From Ricinus communis (taxonomy: Eukaryota > Streptophyta > Magnoliopsida > Malpighiales > Euphorbiaceae), in NCBI RefSeq assembly GCF_019578655.1, contig NC_063257.1, positions 31,717,159 to 31,781,158 of the forward strand: 64,000 bases of DNA. The letters run 5' to 3'. This document shows positions 32,940 through 45,643 of this stretch, piece after piece. Both the position numbers and the translations under genes were made by a program. The stretch's first letter is position 1; every line of letters begins with the position of its first letter. The notes under the pieces are model-generated. The model saw nothing but the letters and a program-made list of their open reading frames with translations, was not told the origin of the DNA and did no database searches.

Positions 32940-35900
32940 ACTAAAGTTGAATATCATCAAATGACATGACACTCATATGAGCAGTGTGCTCATGAAACAT
33001 CTTGGGTGACAATCCTTTAGTATGTGGATCCACAATCATGGGGTTTGTCCTGATGTGCTCTATATACAACTGTGCACTCTGAACTCTGTCTTTAACAACT
33101 AGAAATTTAATGTCTATATGCTTCGACTTTGTCGAGTTCCTATTGTTGTTGGAATAGTGATGGGTGTCGAATCCAACAAAAATAAGTTCCTACTCTTCAA
33201 ATAAAAAAAACTTGTAAATAGTGACAAGTAGGGTCGAATCCATAGAGATTGGTAAGATTTATTTCTTTAACAAAATTTAAATAAAATTAGGGGGGTTTTA
33301 AATTTGGAATCAAAACAAATTAAACTAGAAATCAATTAGAAGCAATAATAAAATTTGAGAAGATAAATCAATATGAGAAAACTCCAACCCAAGGTATAAT
33401 CTCAGTTTTAATTCATTGAATTGATCATTGATGCAAATATAATTTCCAAATCTATTAATAAATTGGTTATAGTTGTTGAGAAGCTCTAACAACCTAATTT
33501 ATCCTTAATTTTTCGTTAATCAATAGAAGGCATTTGATTAATTCTCTTATTGAATAAACAACCCTAGAAAAGCTTCCAAGATTTAATTTACCAATAGCAA
33601 TGCAATTTAGAGAAACCCAACCCTAGCCAATAAATACATAAGATGAATTCATTTAGACTAGATCATATATCCACATAACATGGGTATGTTATTCTACCAC
33701 TAATCATTAGAATAATTAAATAATTACGGATTTAATATTCTAATTTGGCATAGACTATCTTGATAATTGAGTAATAGGCCTTCTCACACAATCAACAAAA
33801 ATAGAATTCCTAATAGACATAGAAGATACATGAATATTAATAGATTTGAGAAAATAATGAAGAACAATTAAATCTCACAACCCATATCAATTCAAACCTT
33901 AATTTACCTTGAGTTGGAAAGAAAAGAGTTCAGCCACACATAATTGTTGTAGAGAAAATAAAGCAAAGAAGGAAAACAATGGATGATAGGAAGAAAACTA
34001 GTTTGCAGCCCCCTTTTCTTCAAACCTAAAAAAAACTCTCTTTGTCTCTTTTCATCTTTTTCTTTTTTATAGGAGAACTTGGTCCCTAAGAATTCCTAAA
34101 ATAACCTTAAGTTGTGAGGGGTTTTTAGTAAATAAACATTCCCAAAAATAAATTAAAAAGTCACATGGCAAATAGTATCACTTTAAGCTTCTTTTCACAA
34201 ATTCGGATTTCTGGAATATGCCGCGGGCACGCCCTAACTGAAGTGATCTTCTGCCATCTTTTCTCCATTTTATCCAAAATTCTCCAAAGCATCAATCTCT
34301 ATAAAAACTCATCAAATATCATCCTTTCAGCTTCATGTTGCATCAAAGCGTTCCTTCTAGCATGAAAATCAATAATCACATTTAAAATCCATAATTAAGC
34401 ATAAATACTTCAATAATATCCAAGAAAATATGATAATTAGTATGCATAAAATGCACACTATCAAATAGAAAACTGCTAATTTATTATCACAAAATAACTT
34501 TAGTGGTCTATCCACACTGCCCACTATGCATAGTCCCATGACAAGATTACATAGCCATATCCATGATTGGATGCCTCATAACGTATTATGAACTCTTTTG
34601 CCATAGTAGAAGAGGCTATAAGAGACTGTTTAGCACTCTTCCAAGAGATAGCACCTTCAGCTAACAGATATATATAGCCTGAAGTGGATTTCATACTATC
34701 TTGGCATCCATCAAAATCGAAGTCAGTATACCCAATAATCTCAAGCTCATCCAACCTCTGATACATGAGCATATAGTCTTTTATTCTCTATAAGTACCAC
34801 AAGACCCGTTTGGCTACTCTCTGGTGGTTTATTCCTAGATTGCTTAAATATTTGCAGAACATTCCAAAAATATATGCGATATCAGGTCGTGTACAATCTT
34901 GAGCATACATTAAACTCCCTACCGCTGATCCATAGGGAATCTTCTGTATTTTCCTTTTTCTCAACATCATTGTTAGGGCACTGATTGGGACTAAACTTGT
35001 CTCCTTTAGCCATAGAAGTATCACCTAGTTTGAAATCTTGTATGCCATATCTTTTAAGAACCTTTTTGATATAGCTCTTTTGTAATAATCCAAGAATACT
35101 CTGAGAACGATCTTAGTGTATTTTTATGCCTAACACAAAAGAGGCATCACCAAGATCTTTCATCTTAAAATTTTCAACTAGAAATCTCTTGGTTTCATAT
35201 AATAAGCCTATATCATTGTTGGCAAGTAAGATATCATTGACATATAAAACCAAAAAAATATATTTACTTCCATAGAACTTATGATATAAGCAATTATCAA
35301 CCAAATTCATCTAAAAACCGAACAGATGATCATTTAATGAAACTTAAAGATGCTTCCTTAAGCCCATAAATGGATTTCTTAAGTTTGCAATCCATATTCT
35401 TTAGTTCTCCAAACATAAAGTTTTCTAGTTTCACCATATAAATCGTCTCATCAATGTTACCATTGAGAAACATCGTATTCACATCCATCTAATGTAACTT
35501 AAGATTGAATTGTGCCACTAATGCCATTATAATCCTAAAAGAGTCTTTTCCAGATATCAGAGAGAAAACCTATTTATAGTCGATACCTTCTTTCTGTGTA
35601 AAGCCCTTTGCAACTAGGTAAGCCTTGTACCTCTCTAAGTTGTCTCTTGAATCCTTCTTTGGTCTTAAATATCTATCTGCAACCAATAGGTTTTGCTGCT
35701 TCTAGCAACGGGGCAAGGTCCCTCACGTCATTATCCTTCATGGACTTCATCTCTTCATTCATGGCATCAATCCATTTTTTAGAGTTAGAACTTTCCATGG
35801 CTTGACAGAAGTTGATCGGATCATCTTTCATCACTCTTATGTCTGTCTCATGTTCTTAGAAAAATATAATGTAGTCATCTAGCACTGCACTTCTCCTCTC

Positions 35901-36860
35901 TTTAGTGGATCTCCTTAACAACAGAGGTTTTTGAGGTGCTTGAGTTTGTTCTTCTGGAATAATTTCTTGAAAGGAAGGTTCTCCAATATTGTCTTGATCT
36001 GTTATGTCTTGAACAAAGTTAGGAATAAGATCTTGATCACTGCTAATAGCACCTATGGGAACATCAATGTATTCCTCTTCAAAGACAAAGTCCTTATCTG
36101 TATCTCCTCCTACAAACTTAGCATCCTTAAAGAACCGGGCATTTCTTGTCTCGAAAATTGAGTTAGTCTTGGGATCATAAAAGTTATACCCCATGGATCT
36201 TTCAGAATATCTAATAAAATAGTAATTCACGTTCTTGAGTCTAGTTTCTTTTCATTAGGCTTATAATGCCTTGACTCAATTGAACAACCCCAAGTATAAA
36301 GGTGCTTTAAACTAGGCTTCTTGCATGTTCAAAGTTTATAAGGAGTTTTGGCAGTTGCTTTAGTTGGAACTTTATTAAGGATATATGCTGCAGTCTTAAG
36401 TGTTTCTCCCTAGAGTGATTATGGTAAGGTAGAATGACTAATCATGCTCCTTAAGCATTATGTTTCATCTTTCAGCTATACCATTCATTGTGCGTGAAAC
36501 CGACATGGTGTATTATGGGATGATATCGTATTCTCTAGGAATTTAGCAAATGATCCTGGATGTTGTTCACCTGAATCGTTATATTTACCATAATATTCAC
36601 CACCACGATCATATATAATGCTTTTGATTCTTTTATTGAGTTGATTCTCAACTTTAGTCAAATATTTTTAGAACACATCCAATGACTATGACTTTTCATG
36701 AATGAGATATATGTAGCCATATCTGGAAAAGTCATCTTTGAACGTTATAAAGTATTGTTGGCCATTCCAAGCAACCGTAGGGAATGGTCCACAGAATTTA
36801 TATGTATAAGTTCTAAGACGTCTAGAGTCTTGAAGAACTAACTATGCTCAAATTCAATAT
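32940..36860 (-). pseudogene. Ty1/copia pol: integrase C-terminus, RT and RNase H remnants
   Basis: Minus strand, high to low coordinates. The post-integrase block is NYYFIRYSERSMGYNFYDP (about 36230) and RRSTKERRSAVLDDYI. The RT is represented by FLVLYVNDILLANND (35113-35310; the normal YVDD has become YVND) and MKDLGDASFVLGI. Then come KIPYGSAVGSLMYAQDCTRP (34788-35024) and the RNase H block GYTDFDFDGCQDSMKSTSGY (34524-34772). The last part, past a solo LTR insertion, is KSKHIDIKFLVVKDRVQS (about 33110). Many frame breaks; the catalytic Asp change alone would inactivate the RT. The upstream part, with gag and the integrase core, is missing. Confidence 0.8.
33158..34463 (-). repeat. Solo LTR inserted in copia RNase H
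   Basis: Plus-strand ends TGATGGGTGTCGAATCC and GTGCACACTATCA, about 1.3 kb. It is flanked by the perfect 5-bp duplication AATAG (33153-33157 and 34464-34468). Removing it rejoins the copia reading theme. No internal sequence remains, so it arose by recombination between the two LTRs of a Ty3/gypsy element. It contains no CACGG cluster, so it is from another family than A0-A2. Confidence 0.85.
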
Positions 36861-37323
36861 GATTTTTAGAGTTTAGTTGCAATGTGGTTTTATATTATAG
36901 AATGGAAATCCATAAGGAGAATAATACAGTTATGAATGTCATGTGAACTTTTATAAATAAATTATAGAAAATAAATCTGTAAGGAAAAATAAATTATTAT
37001 AATGAACAAATATAATGTGTAGTCATATCAAATAATTTTTATGTAGTGAAGTCATAATAGTGATGTATATTCTTGTTAAATAATATTTAGGTAGCAGTGG
37101 ATGTGATATTTTTTTATGTTGGTATTTTAGGTATGGCAGCTTATCAGTGTGATTACATCTAGCTTGGTTTGCTCAATCTGTCATTATTATATTTACAGTC
37201 TCAACACAGATCATAGGCCATCTAGTTAGAGGAGGCATAAATTAAAATATACAGTTGTTAAATTATTTTCATGATTCCTTTTTATAGCTTATATTTAAAT
37301 TAACTATATAAGTTGATAATGAG
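36861..37323. other. Noncoding interval
   Basis: AT-rich sequence between the truncated copia element and the mobile-domain pseudogene. Nothing recognised. Confidence 0.5.
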
Positions 37324-39670
37324 ATGCTAAGCTGTAGACATAATAGTAGAGCTACACATCAATTAAATGATGGCTTTGAGCTTGACGACGGTTTACAGGA
37401 TATACTCAAACAAACAGGGTTATATGGATTAGTACAACTGAAATTTTTTCAATTAGATTGGCACCTAATAACTGCACTTATTGAGAAATGGAGGCTGGAA
37501 ACTCACACCTTCTATCTCCCAGATGGGGAATGCACTATAAAGTTTCAAGATGTATGCATTTTGACTAGACTTCCTGTTGACGGTTATGCATTGATTGGAC
37601 CTACTAGATATGATTGGCCTATATTATGTGAGAGACTGAGCCCTACTGTAGAGTCAATTAGAGGGTCATAACTTCGACTACCACAGATTCGTGGTAACTT
37701 TGGCAACATGCTACATGGAGCTGATGAAGAAACAATTCATTGTCATACTCGAGCTTACATGTTATAGCTCATTTCATGGACCTTATTTTACGATAAAAGT
37801 ATTGGATGAGTATCATCAGTCTACCCACCATATTTAGAAAATATTGGGACTATTTATCAATATAGTTGGGAAGGTGCATGTTTGGTATTTTTATATAGAG
37901 AATTATTTACTGCATCGATATATCCTCTTATTTCATAAATTAGAGGTGCACTCTTTCTATTGCAACTATGGGCGTGGGAGAGATTTTCATTTATCCCACC
38001 GACATTGCATCATCCACAATTGCATCATGATGCTCCTCTTGGATGAAGGTATCTAATTTATTTAAATAATTATTTAATTTTCTATCCAGTTATTTATGTG
38101 CATATTTGATAATTTTACCAACATAACAAAATCTAGATGGATCGATGATCGCGTAGTTTATAGAGTAGCCATATTATGAGATCCGTGAGATTCGATTTAG
38201 GTTTAATGTATCTCATGGAGATGAGATGTGTTCAAACTTATATTTTTACATTCCTACAATATTTAAGTATATTTATACCATGTATTTTATTATAAATTAT
38301 CTTTTTAGCATTACATCTTTTCTTAATAGATTATAAGCCATAGACCCATGAGGCCATTAGAGGACTTCCAACTGACTGCTTACATGGTCATGATATATGG
38401 CGAGCTATAGTATCGTTGATATAATATTCATATCATCGAATGGCGCCAACTTCATAGAGTTTTAAGGCAATTGGGCTTAAAACAACCAATTCCTAATCCA
38501 CTATAACAGACTGAGGCATTACACTCTGTGGTGTTACATAATAATATACATGTCAACTAAGTAGAGTGACATTCTAGATGGATCAAGATTTGGAATAATA
38601 GAGCTTATTGGATAGTTAATAGGGCACTATCAAATGGATCACTCTATTACCATTCAGAATACATGGAGTGGTACAGAGGTGTCACACGTAGGTGGATCTC
38701 ATACAGAGGTGTTGTAATCGGAGCAACAGTCAGTTAACCTAACCTCTTTATTTTATAATTGTATGCATCTATGTGTCTGCAAAAGTATTAATTATTATTT
38801 TTTTTATAGCTTATGTGTAAGCTGATGCACTTGAGCATATTGGGATGACGAACTCCATCGAAACCATACATTAACTAGCCAAGAGTTCTTAAAGGGCATT
38901 GAATGAGGATAGATGTACTCTCACGATGCATCCTTCGCATCCTGCACCTGCTCCTGAACCTTTACAAGAAGATGTGTAGGGTCCCGATACAGAAGTTCCC
39001 TAACCATCAAGACATCGACCAACAAGCATAGAGAAGTACCCATCCCACCTACTGTGACATGTGCTACAATACCAGAACCAGTCTCATATCATCATCAACA
39101 GTTTTATGGAGCGTTAATTTCATATACAGCTCCTTCTGCAATAACTACAGCTTCAAATATTCCTATACAATCTCAGTCTAACCTGTTTGCTGATCCATCA
39201 AGCTTTATGGTAGGCCCTTCTACACCATCATTCTCAGTCTCTTTTTCATTATTAGGTCCATTCAAATCGCGGGCTAGACTACTTTCACGCCTTTTCAACC
39301 TCCTCCTCCAATATTTTCAATGGCACAATCATAATATTTTGACTCGTAATTGACGCAGACACCATTAGATATGATGTTGCCATCACTTTTTCGTTCTCCA
39401 TTTTAATCCTCCGTTCCAATAGCTTTTCATAATTTTTCTCGGTCGGGTATAATGCTAACATATACATATGCTATTTCGAGTGATGCTAGAGATGCCGATA
39501 CTGATGCAAATGGTTGTAAAGTTGTCGATGATGTTAAACCTATTCATGATGGTCTTCAACCGATTCAATCACGTGATCCTACTTTCATTGAGATGAATAT
39601 TACACGTAGAAATGCTTAGAGAGGCACGAGACTAAGATCAAATGTTCGTAGAAAATATTGTAGCACATAA
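37324..39670 (+). pseudogene. Plant mobile domain (MAIN/PPP7L-like) pseudogene
   Basis: The first open stretch (115 codons from 37324) includes LKQTGLYGLVQLKFFQLDWH, LIEKWRLETHTFYLPDGECT and ILTRLPVDGYALIGPTRYDW. These are strongly typical of the aminotransferase-like plant mobile domain. The domain continues in broken frames: GALFLLQLWAWERF (about 37950), ALSNGSLYYHSEYMEWYRGV (about 38625-38685), RWISYRG, and near the end ITRRNA-RGTRLRSNVRRKY (about 39600-39655). At least ten frame changes or stops separate these blocks. The family includes host genes MAIN and MAIL1 and many copies carried by Mutator-like and other elements. This copy is dead; whether it was a host gene or element-borne cannot be told. 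Confidence 0.7.
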
Positions 39671-39929
39671 ATACTATTATTATGTATGTATTTAATCATT
39701 TTCTATAATAATTAATTTTATCAGTTATCTTAGAACTTTCTTAACATATGAATGCTCGTACAAAATTTATGGGATAAAAATACTCTTATAGTATTTAACC
39801 ATGTCGTGTAATAATTTATTTTAAAAATATTTTATCTATTTAAATTTATATCTTAATTACGTATAATAATTTTAATTTAATCTCATATTATAATAAATAT
39901 CTTTCATAAATAAAATCTCATTTTACCGG

Positions 39930-40225
39930 TTTGCCACTTGAATTGGTACACAGTTTTTTTTTTAAAGTTTCGTACCTGTCCGCCAATTAAAATGTTAATT
40001 AAACAAATATACTTTTACCTATCTGCCACTTGAATTGGTGGATAAGTTATTTTTTAAAATCTCATACCTGTCTGCCATTTGAATTGGTAGACAAATATTT
40101 TTTTCATACCTGTCTAGTGGAGAAGTTTTGTCATTTTTTCTTTTTTGGTCGTTTTTTCACTTGTTTGTCAACTGAAGTGGTGGACTGTTTCTATCTGCTG
40201 GTTGAACAGAGGACAACCCTATCTA
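39930..40225. repeat. Degenerate direct repeats after the pseudogene
   Basis: The phrase CTGCCACTTGAATTGGTGGA and variants occur about five times (near 39933, 40022, 40070, 40165 and 40190). Each is followed by an A/T run. Could be the remains of a tandem array or of element ends. Confidence 0.55.
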
Positions 40226-42060
40226 TCAATTAGGGGACAATGTCTATGTATTCAAAATTCACTCTAAATTGATAATTACTTCTCAAACTACTCTAAAAAT
40301 AATTATTTTTTTAAATTTTTATCCTAAATTGAGAAATTTTTTTTAAATATCCTAATTACAAAAAAAACTCGAGATATCCATTTAATAAGAAACCAAAAAA
40401 AGCTAGTATGGGGTGGTGTAAACGAGATTGAAGAGGAAAAGAGAGTAATATCAGTGGGGGCTCATTAAAGAGCAGAAACCACAGGAATACAGAAAAGAAT
40501 CCAGATCCTTAAATGCACAGAAAATCGAGACTACAAGAGCACAAGGAGGGAAGAAGAAACTAACACAGAAGCAACTGCTGTCCAACGCAGAAAATGAAGG
40601 CAAGGCCTTGTGCCTAGGAAACCCTTTTGACTTCTTTTGGTTTCCATATCTTGTAAAGTTAGGCCTTAAGGTTAAGTGTACTTTTACAAAAAACAAAGTG
40701 TACTTATTTTCTCATTTATTGGCTTCTAGAATTAAACAAGCATTTAAAAAATAAAATTTGTTTTCTGATTAGAAAAAAAGAAAATTCAGGAAGTAGGTAA
40801 AGATAGACAAATAACATAATTAGATTTAAATAATCTATTGATAAAAGAAATTTCTATTGGCCTCTCTCCTCTTTTTTATTTTCTTTTATTATTTTTTATC
40901 AAATATTTTATTCTTATTCATCACCAGTTATCATTTAAGTCAATGGTGAGTTTTTTTTTCCTTTTTATTTTATATCACCCATTTTGATTCAACAAATATA
41001 GTTGTTTTAATTATGTGTATCGAAAGATTTGTTTGTTACTTTTTATCTATGAGTCAATCTACTGTGTCACAAGTGCATAATACTTCAAAAACTTAAAATA
41101 ATAGATATTTTTATAAATTAATAATTTAATATTAAATTAGCTAATTATATGTAATACTTAATTATCAATCAATAAAAAATACTATTTTTATTTTTAATAA
41201 ACTTTTATCTACTTTTAAACTTTAATTGGTGGTACTTGACAACTATGAGATTCACTAATATAATTTTGACTTATATAAATAATTCAAAGTTATATATAAA
41301 TTTATCGATAATCTAAATTAGTAGAAAGACATATAATACTAATAAAATTGATTAAAATAATAGACTCATCCTAATGTACCATATATGTACCTACCATATA
41401 AACCTATAAGAAAATTAACCCTATTTTAAATTTTTATAATTTATAAAAATAATTAAATACTAGATTAATTAGTTTTATATAGTATTTAGTTATTTATCAA
41501 CAAAATATATTATTTTTATTTATTAAAATATTTTATCTATTTTTAGAATTTAATGTGTGGTACTTTACAACTATGAGATTTACCTACATAATTTTAACTT
41601 GCATAAATAATTAAAAATTATATATCAATTCATTGACAATCTAATTAATAAAAGGATGTATATAATTAATTAATTATTTAAAATAATACTAATTAAATGT
41701 CTAAAAATAAAAAATACACTTATAATGGTAGAGTACCACATAGAGTACTACAATAGTATTCTAGCAAAACCTAAAATAATATCAATTAACTCAAAATAAT
41801 ATTGATTAACTATCTATAACTCAAACTTTATAGTGGTAGAGTACCATCATGGTACTCTAGCAAAACTCTTATTTATTACTCCATCTATTCCATACTAACC
41901 GGTTTTTTCAAATAAAAAAATTCTAATTTTTCTATCATTTTATACATCTAATGCAACATTAATTTTTTATTTCTTATTTTATACTTGTATTGAAATACGT
42001 GTAATAAATTTTACAATATTTATAGAAGGATAAATTAATCTAGTTTAACTAGTTTTTCCT
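40226..42060. other. AT-rich noncoding region with a direct duplication
   Basis: No gene recognised. Two diverged direct copies of about 225 bases lie at about 41101-41330 and 41440-41665. Shared phrases include GGTACTTGACAACTATGAGA / GGTACTTTACAACTATGAGA and ATAATTTTGACTT / ATAATTTTAACTT. Confidence 0.6.
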
Positions 42061-42776
42061 ATAATTAACCCTAATAAATGGGGATAGATGATTTTTCTAT
42101 AAAAAAATCGGGTTTTGACAATTGCATCGTTATGGACAGTGTTGGTAGGAGTGGAGGACTTATCTTCTGTTGGGGTGATGATCATGTTGTTTTTCTCCAT
42201 TCCTCATCAACCCACCATATATATGTGAACATTGAGGAAAGGGGGAGTAGAAAGAAGTGGCGATTGATGGGTTTCTACGGGTGGCCTTGTGAAAGCAAAA
42301 AACAAAAGTCTTGGAAATTGATTAATTTGTTAGAGAGTCAGCATTGTGAGGCTTGTGTGTTAGCTGGAGATTATAGTGAAATTTTATAGGAACATGATAA
42401 ATGGGGTGGTAAAATTAGAAGTCAAGTTATGATGCAAGCTTTTTGAGTGGTGCTGAATAGGAAGGGCCTTGAGAATCTAGGGTTCATTAGAAATAAGTTC
42501 ACGTGGTGTAAGGGAAATAGGAAGAAAATGGGTATAATGGAGAAACTTGATCGGGTAGTTGGGAATTTGAAATGAAGAGATCTATTCCTAGATAGTGTAA
42601 TTAGAGTGCTAACTAGATCAAATTCTGACCACTCTCCCTTGTTCTTATCGGGTGATATGGGTATTACTGATAAGGGTAGAAAAAATAAGTTAAAAGGTTT
42701 GAAAATATGTGGGTGAGAAGACCTGATTATGAGAAAGTGGTAAGGAAGTCGTGGTCTAGTGTGGTGTAAAATAATC
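42061..42776 (+). pseudogene. LINE (L1-type) endonuclease relic
   Basis: Reading theme of the apurinic-type endonuclease of plant L1-like LINEs. It includes GRSGGLIFCWGDD, WRLMGFYGWPCESKKQKSW, VLAGDYSEIL, then after a stop GLENLGFIRNKFTWCKGNR, IMEKLDRVVGN and SNSDHSPLF. About 240 codons with at least three stops. No RT domain follows: from 42814 on there is an LTR. Endonuclease relics of this kind mark an old LINE insertion. Confidence 0.75.
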
Positions 42777-42813
42777 AATTCGAAGTTATTTGTGAAAAAA
42801 TTAAGATGTGTCT

Positions 42814-43265
42814 TGATAACCGAGTATTATAAGCCAGCATGCCCCATCCTAGAAAGGCGGGATTGACTAAAGATTGATATCCATTATAACTAGAACTCTA
42901 AGAGAATGTGTCTTGAGAGGACTTTAGTCATAGAGTCCGACCCGACCTAGATTTCTGAAGAGAAGCAAGATTACAAATCTTAATACAATTAGGACGACCT
43001 AAAAATGTGGAGTTCTCTCCTAAATAGACTAGAAGACTTTCAACGTCTATATAAGGAATAGGGGCACCACACTTACAGGTACATACAAGCCTACACACTT
43101 ATACACTTTTGCCACCCTTACATAAATTACTGACTTTATCATCCGAATGAGTGGCCGGACAACCTTATCTGGCGCTTTCTAACCTTTCCTTGTAGGTACT
43201 TTGGAGATTGAGGTCAGCCTTTGAAGATCCTTATTGATAGCTCATCTCAGCCAACCGAGTTATCA
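42814..43265 (+). repeat. 5' LTR of Tat-like element G
   Basis: A 452-bp LTR with perfect 7-bp inverted ends TGATAAC/GTTATCA, directly followed by a primer-site-like sequence. A TATA box (TCTATATAAGG, 43046-43056) lies in its middle. The short LTR and the following gag are typical of Retand/Tat elements. The 3' LTR was not found in the window. Confidence 0.75.
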
Positions 43266-43266
43266 A

Positions 43267-43285
43267 TCGACACCGCCTGTGGAAA
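43267..43285 (+). promoter_or_regulatory. Primer-site-like sequence of G
   Basis: TCGACACCGCCTGTGGAAAG resembles the common Tat form TTGGCGCCGTCTGTGGGAA with several C-to-T/G-to-A type changes. It starts one base after the LTR. Confidence 0.5.
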
Positions 43286-43326
43286 GTTTCATGCAAAAGC
43301 TTTATTTTCATATCCAATCAAGCTAA

Positions 43327-45640
43327 ATGGCGACTGATCAAGGTCAGAATGATGTTCGACAACTAGGAACTGCGGATGGAACTAGCAATTCCTCGGCTAG
43401 ACTCTAATTTCCTCAGTAGATCAGTCAATCATCTTTAGGTCCGCTTGGACCTGTCATCCCGACCTCCTAGCCTTTAAGGAGAAATCTTCTCAACGATTTC
43501 ACACCGAAGCAAATTTTCAGTAGAAATTACACTTTGAGAGGTCCACCTCCAATCAAAAATCTTTCGGCCGGTTAGCAAAGGGAGATGGGACAAAGGTTGC
43601 CAGCACCTTTGTCTCAAGCTCCGATCTGCGTTTCACTTGTCGCGCCTTATAGCTGACCTCTAGCCCTAGTTCTTCCTTAGAGTCCTTGGCAGCCATCACC
43701 AGAGGATATCATCACTATGTATAATCGGCAGGCGGAAGAGATGAAAAGGTATTATGAAAGTGTTCTGGCTCAGACACTTACAAGGCAGCCTACGCCAGTA
43801 AGCACCAGCTATATTCCTACAACAATCGAGCATACTTTAGGCATTGGTACACCACTGACCATGCAGATCCCGAGAATAAAAAATACTCAGACAGAGGATA
43901 ACATATCTCGAAAGAGAAACAACCGAGTTAGAAATGCAGAAGAGGAAAGTTCTGGTTCTCAAACCTATAATTTTGCATGGATTGAGGATACTATCAATAA
44001 GAGAATTAACGATGCCATGAAAAAGTAATGAGCAGGAAGGATAATGAGAGAAGAGGTCATCTCTAAGGGAAACCCTTTATGCCCGAGCATTCTGGCATAG
44101 CATTTTCCTGAGAAATTGAGCATTCTTATGATGGTTTAGGAGATCCACTAGGCCATGTTAATAATTTTAATATTAAAATGAGAGTACATATTGTCTCAGA
44201 TCCTATCAAGTGTAGGATTCTTCCCACATCCTTGAAACTAAGTGCTCAAAAGTGGTATCAGAACTTGTTAGATGGCTCTATATATGATTTTGCTATGCTT
44301 GCTGAACTATTCAAAGCTGGGCTCATCACTAGCATTCCTCTGAATAAGAGGTCAAGTGATCTGAAGAAGTGTATCTAGAGGTGTGATAAGAGTTTGAAGG
44401 ATTTTATAGAAAGATTCAATAGGGAAGCTGTTTTGGTTGAAAAACTTAACCGGGATATAGCTATTGATGAAATGACTAACAATACCTATATGAACAATTT
44501 CAAGGACTCGCTAACTGTCAATCCACCAGATTCATATCCCGAGCTCATGGACTGAGCTCACAGTTTTATCAGACCGGATGAAGTGGGAAGGAGATCCGAT
44601 TACAATAATCGATCAAGAGATAAATATGATCAGCCCAAGCAGGGGTCCAGAGATGATAGAAGGAAGAGTGACTCAAGGAGCAGCAGCAAAAAAAGTCTTT
44701 GTTCCTCTGAACACGTCAAGGACCAATACCTTGGTATGGTTCAAAAGAATAAGGGTGACATTCGATGTTCGAACCTTATGAGGGAGCAAACTACAGACTC
44801 GAGGAACAAAAGCAAGTATTATAAGTTCCATAATGGTCATAGTCATGAGACCGAGAAATATATTCATCTCGAAAGGAAGATTGAAAGGTTAAGTGTCTGA
44901 GGCCATCTTAAGCGGTTCATTGCTAGGAGAGAAGGTCGGTCTGGCATAAATAGAGGTTCTGAGGGATCCAAAGGATCAAGAGATAGAAATCGGGAGAGGT
45001 CTCTAGAAAAAGGAGACGAGGAGAGAGGAGATATGAACGTGATCTTTAGTGGAGCTATATCTATTGCTAAAAGCTCCAAGAGAAAAAAGGGCCAAGTTAT
45101 GATGGCCGAGCATGAGGAGCTCTCGGATATAGTCTTCTCTGGAAAATATGGAGAAGGGATTGAGATGCCTCACCAAGACGCCTTGGTAATCTCGGGATTC
45201 ATTGAGAACTACTAGGTACGGAAGCTATTTATTGATCATGGAATTGCAGTAAAAATCATGACTCTAGAGTGCTACAAGGCCATTGGTGGCGGAGTAATGA
45301 ATTTGAAAACTTGCACGACACCACTTATAGGCCTAAGTATTCAACCAATGCAACCTTTAGGAATTATGGAGTTGATTGTGGAGCTTGGATAGGAAACTGG
45401 AAAGGCGAACAAAATAAAAGGCTTAACTAAAAAGTGGCAGACTTCGTTCATTGTAATCGACATTCCATTCGCATATCATGTAGTCTTCGGACGACCTATG
45501 CTGATGGAAACCAAAGCAGCCACGAGCATTCATTATCTGAAGCTAAAAATACTGACTTCCAGAGGGGTAATAATCGTGCTTGGCAATCAGAAGATGGCGA
45601 GAGAATGCTACATTATCGGGTTAAAGAGATCATGTCAAGC
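43327..45640 (+). pseudogene. Tat-like gag and protease of G
   Basis: The ATG at 43327 opens MATDQGQNDVRQLGTADGTS, a typical Tat gag start, but stops after 27 codons. Further pieces are YNRQAEEMKRYYESVLAQTL (43717), MRVHIVSDPIKCRILPTSLK and KWYQNLLDGSI (44178), FIERFNREAV, and a zinc-knuckle-like KYYKFHNGHSHETEKYIHLE (about 44815) in which the Cys residues are lost. Protease-like sequence follows: VRKLFIDHGIAVKIMTLECY (the usual DSG now DHG), then VVFGRPMLMETKAATSIHYL. The element is cut at 45643 by the E2 LTR; no RT that clearly belongs to it follows. Confidence 0.75.
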
Positions 45641-45643
45641 ACT

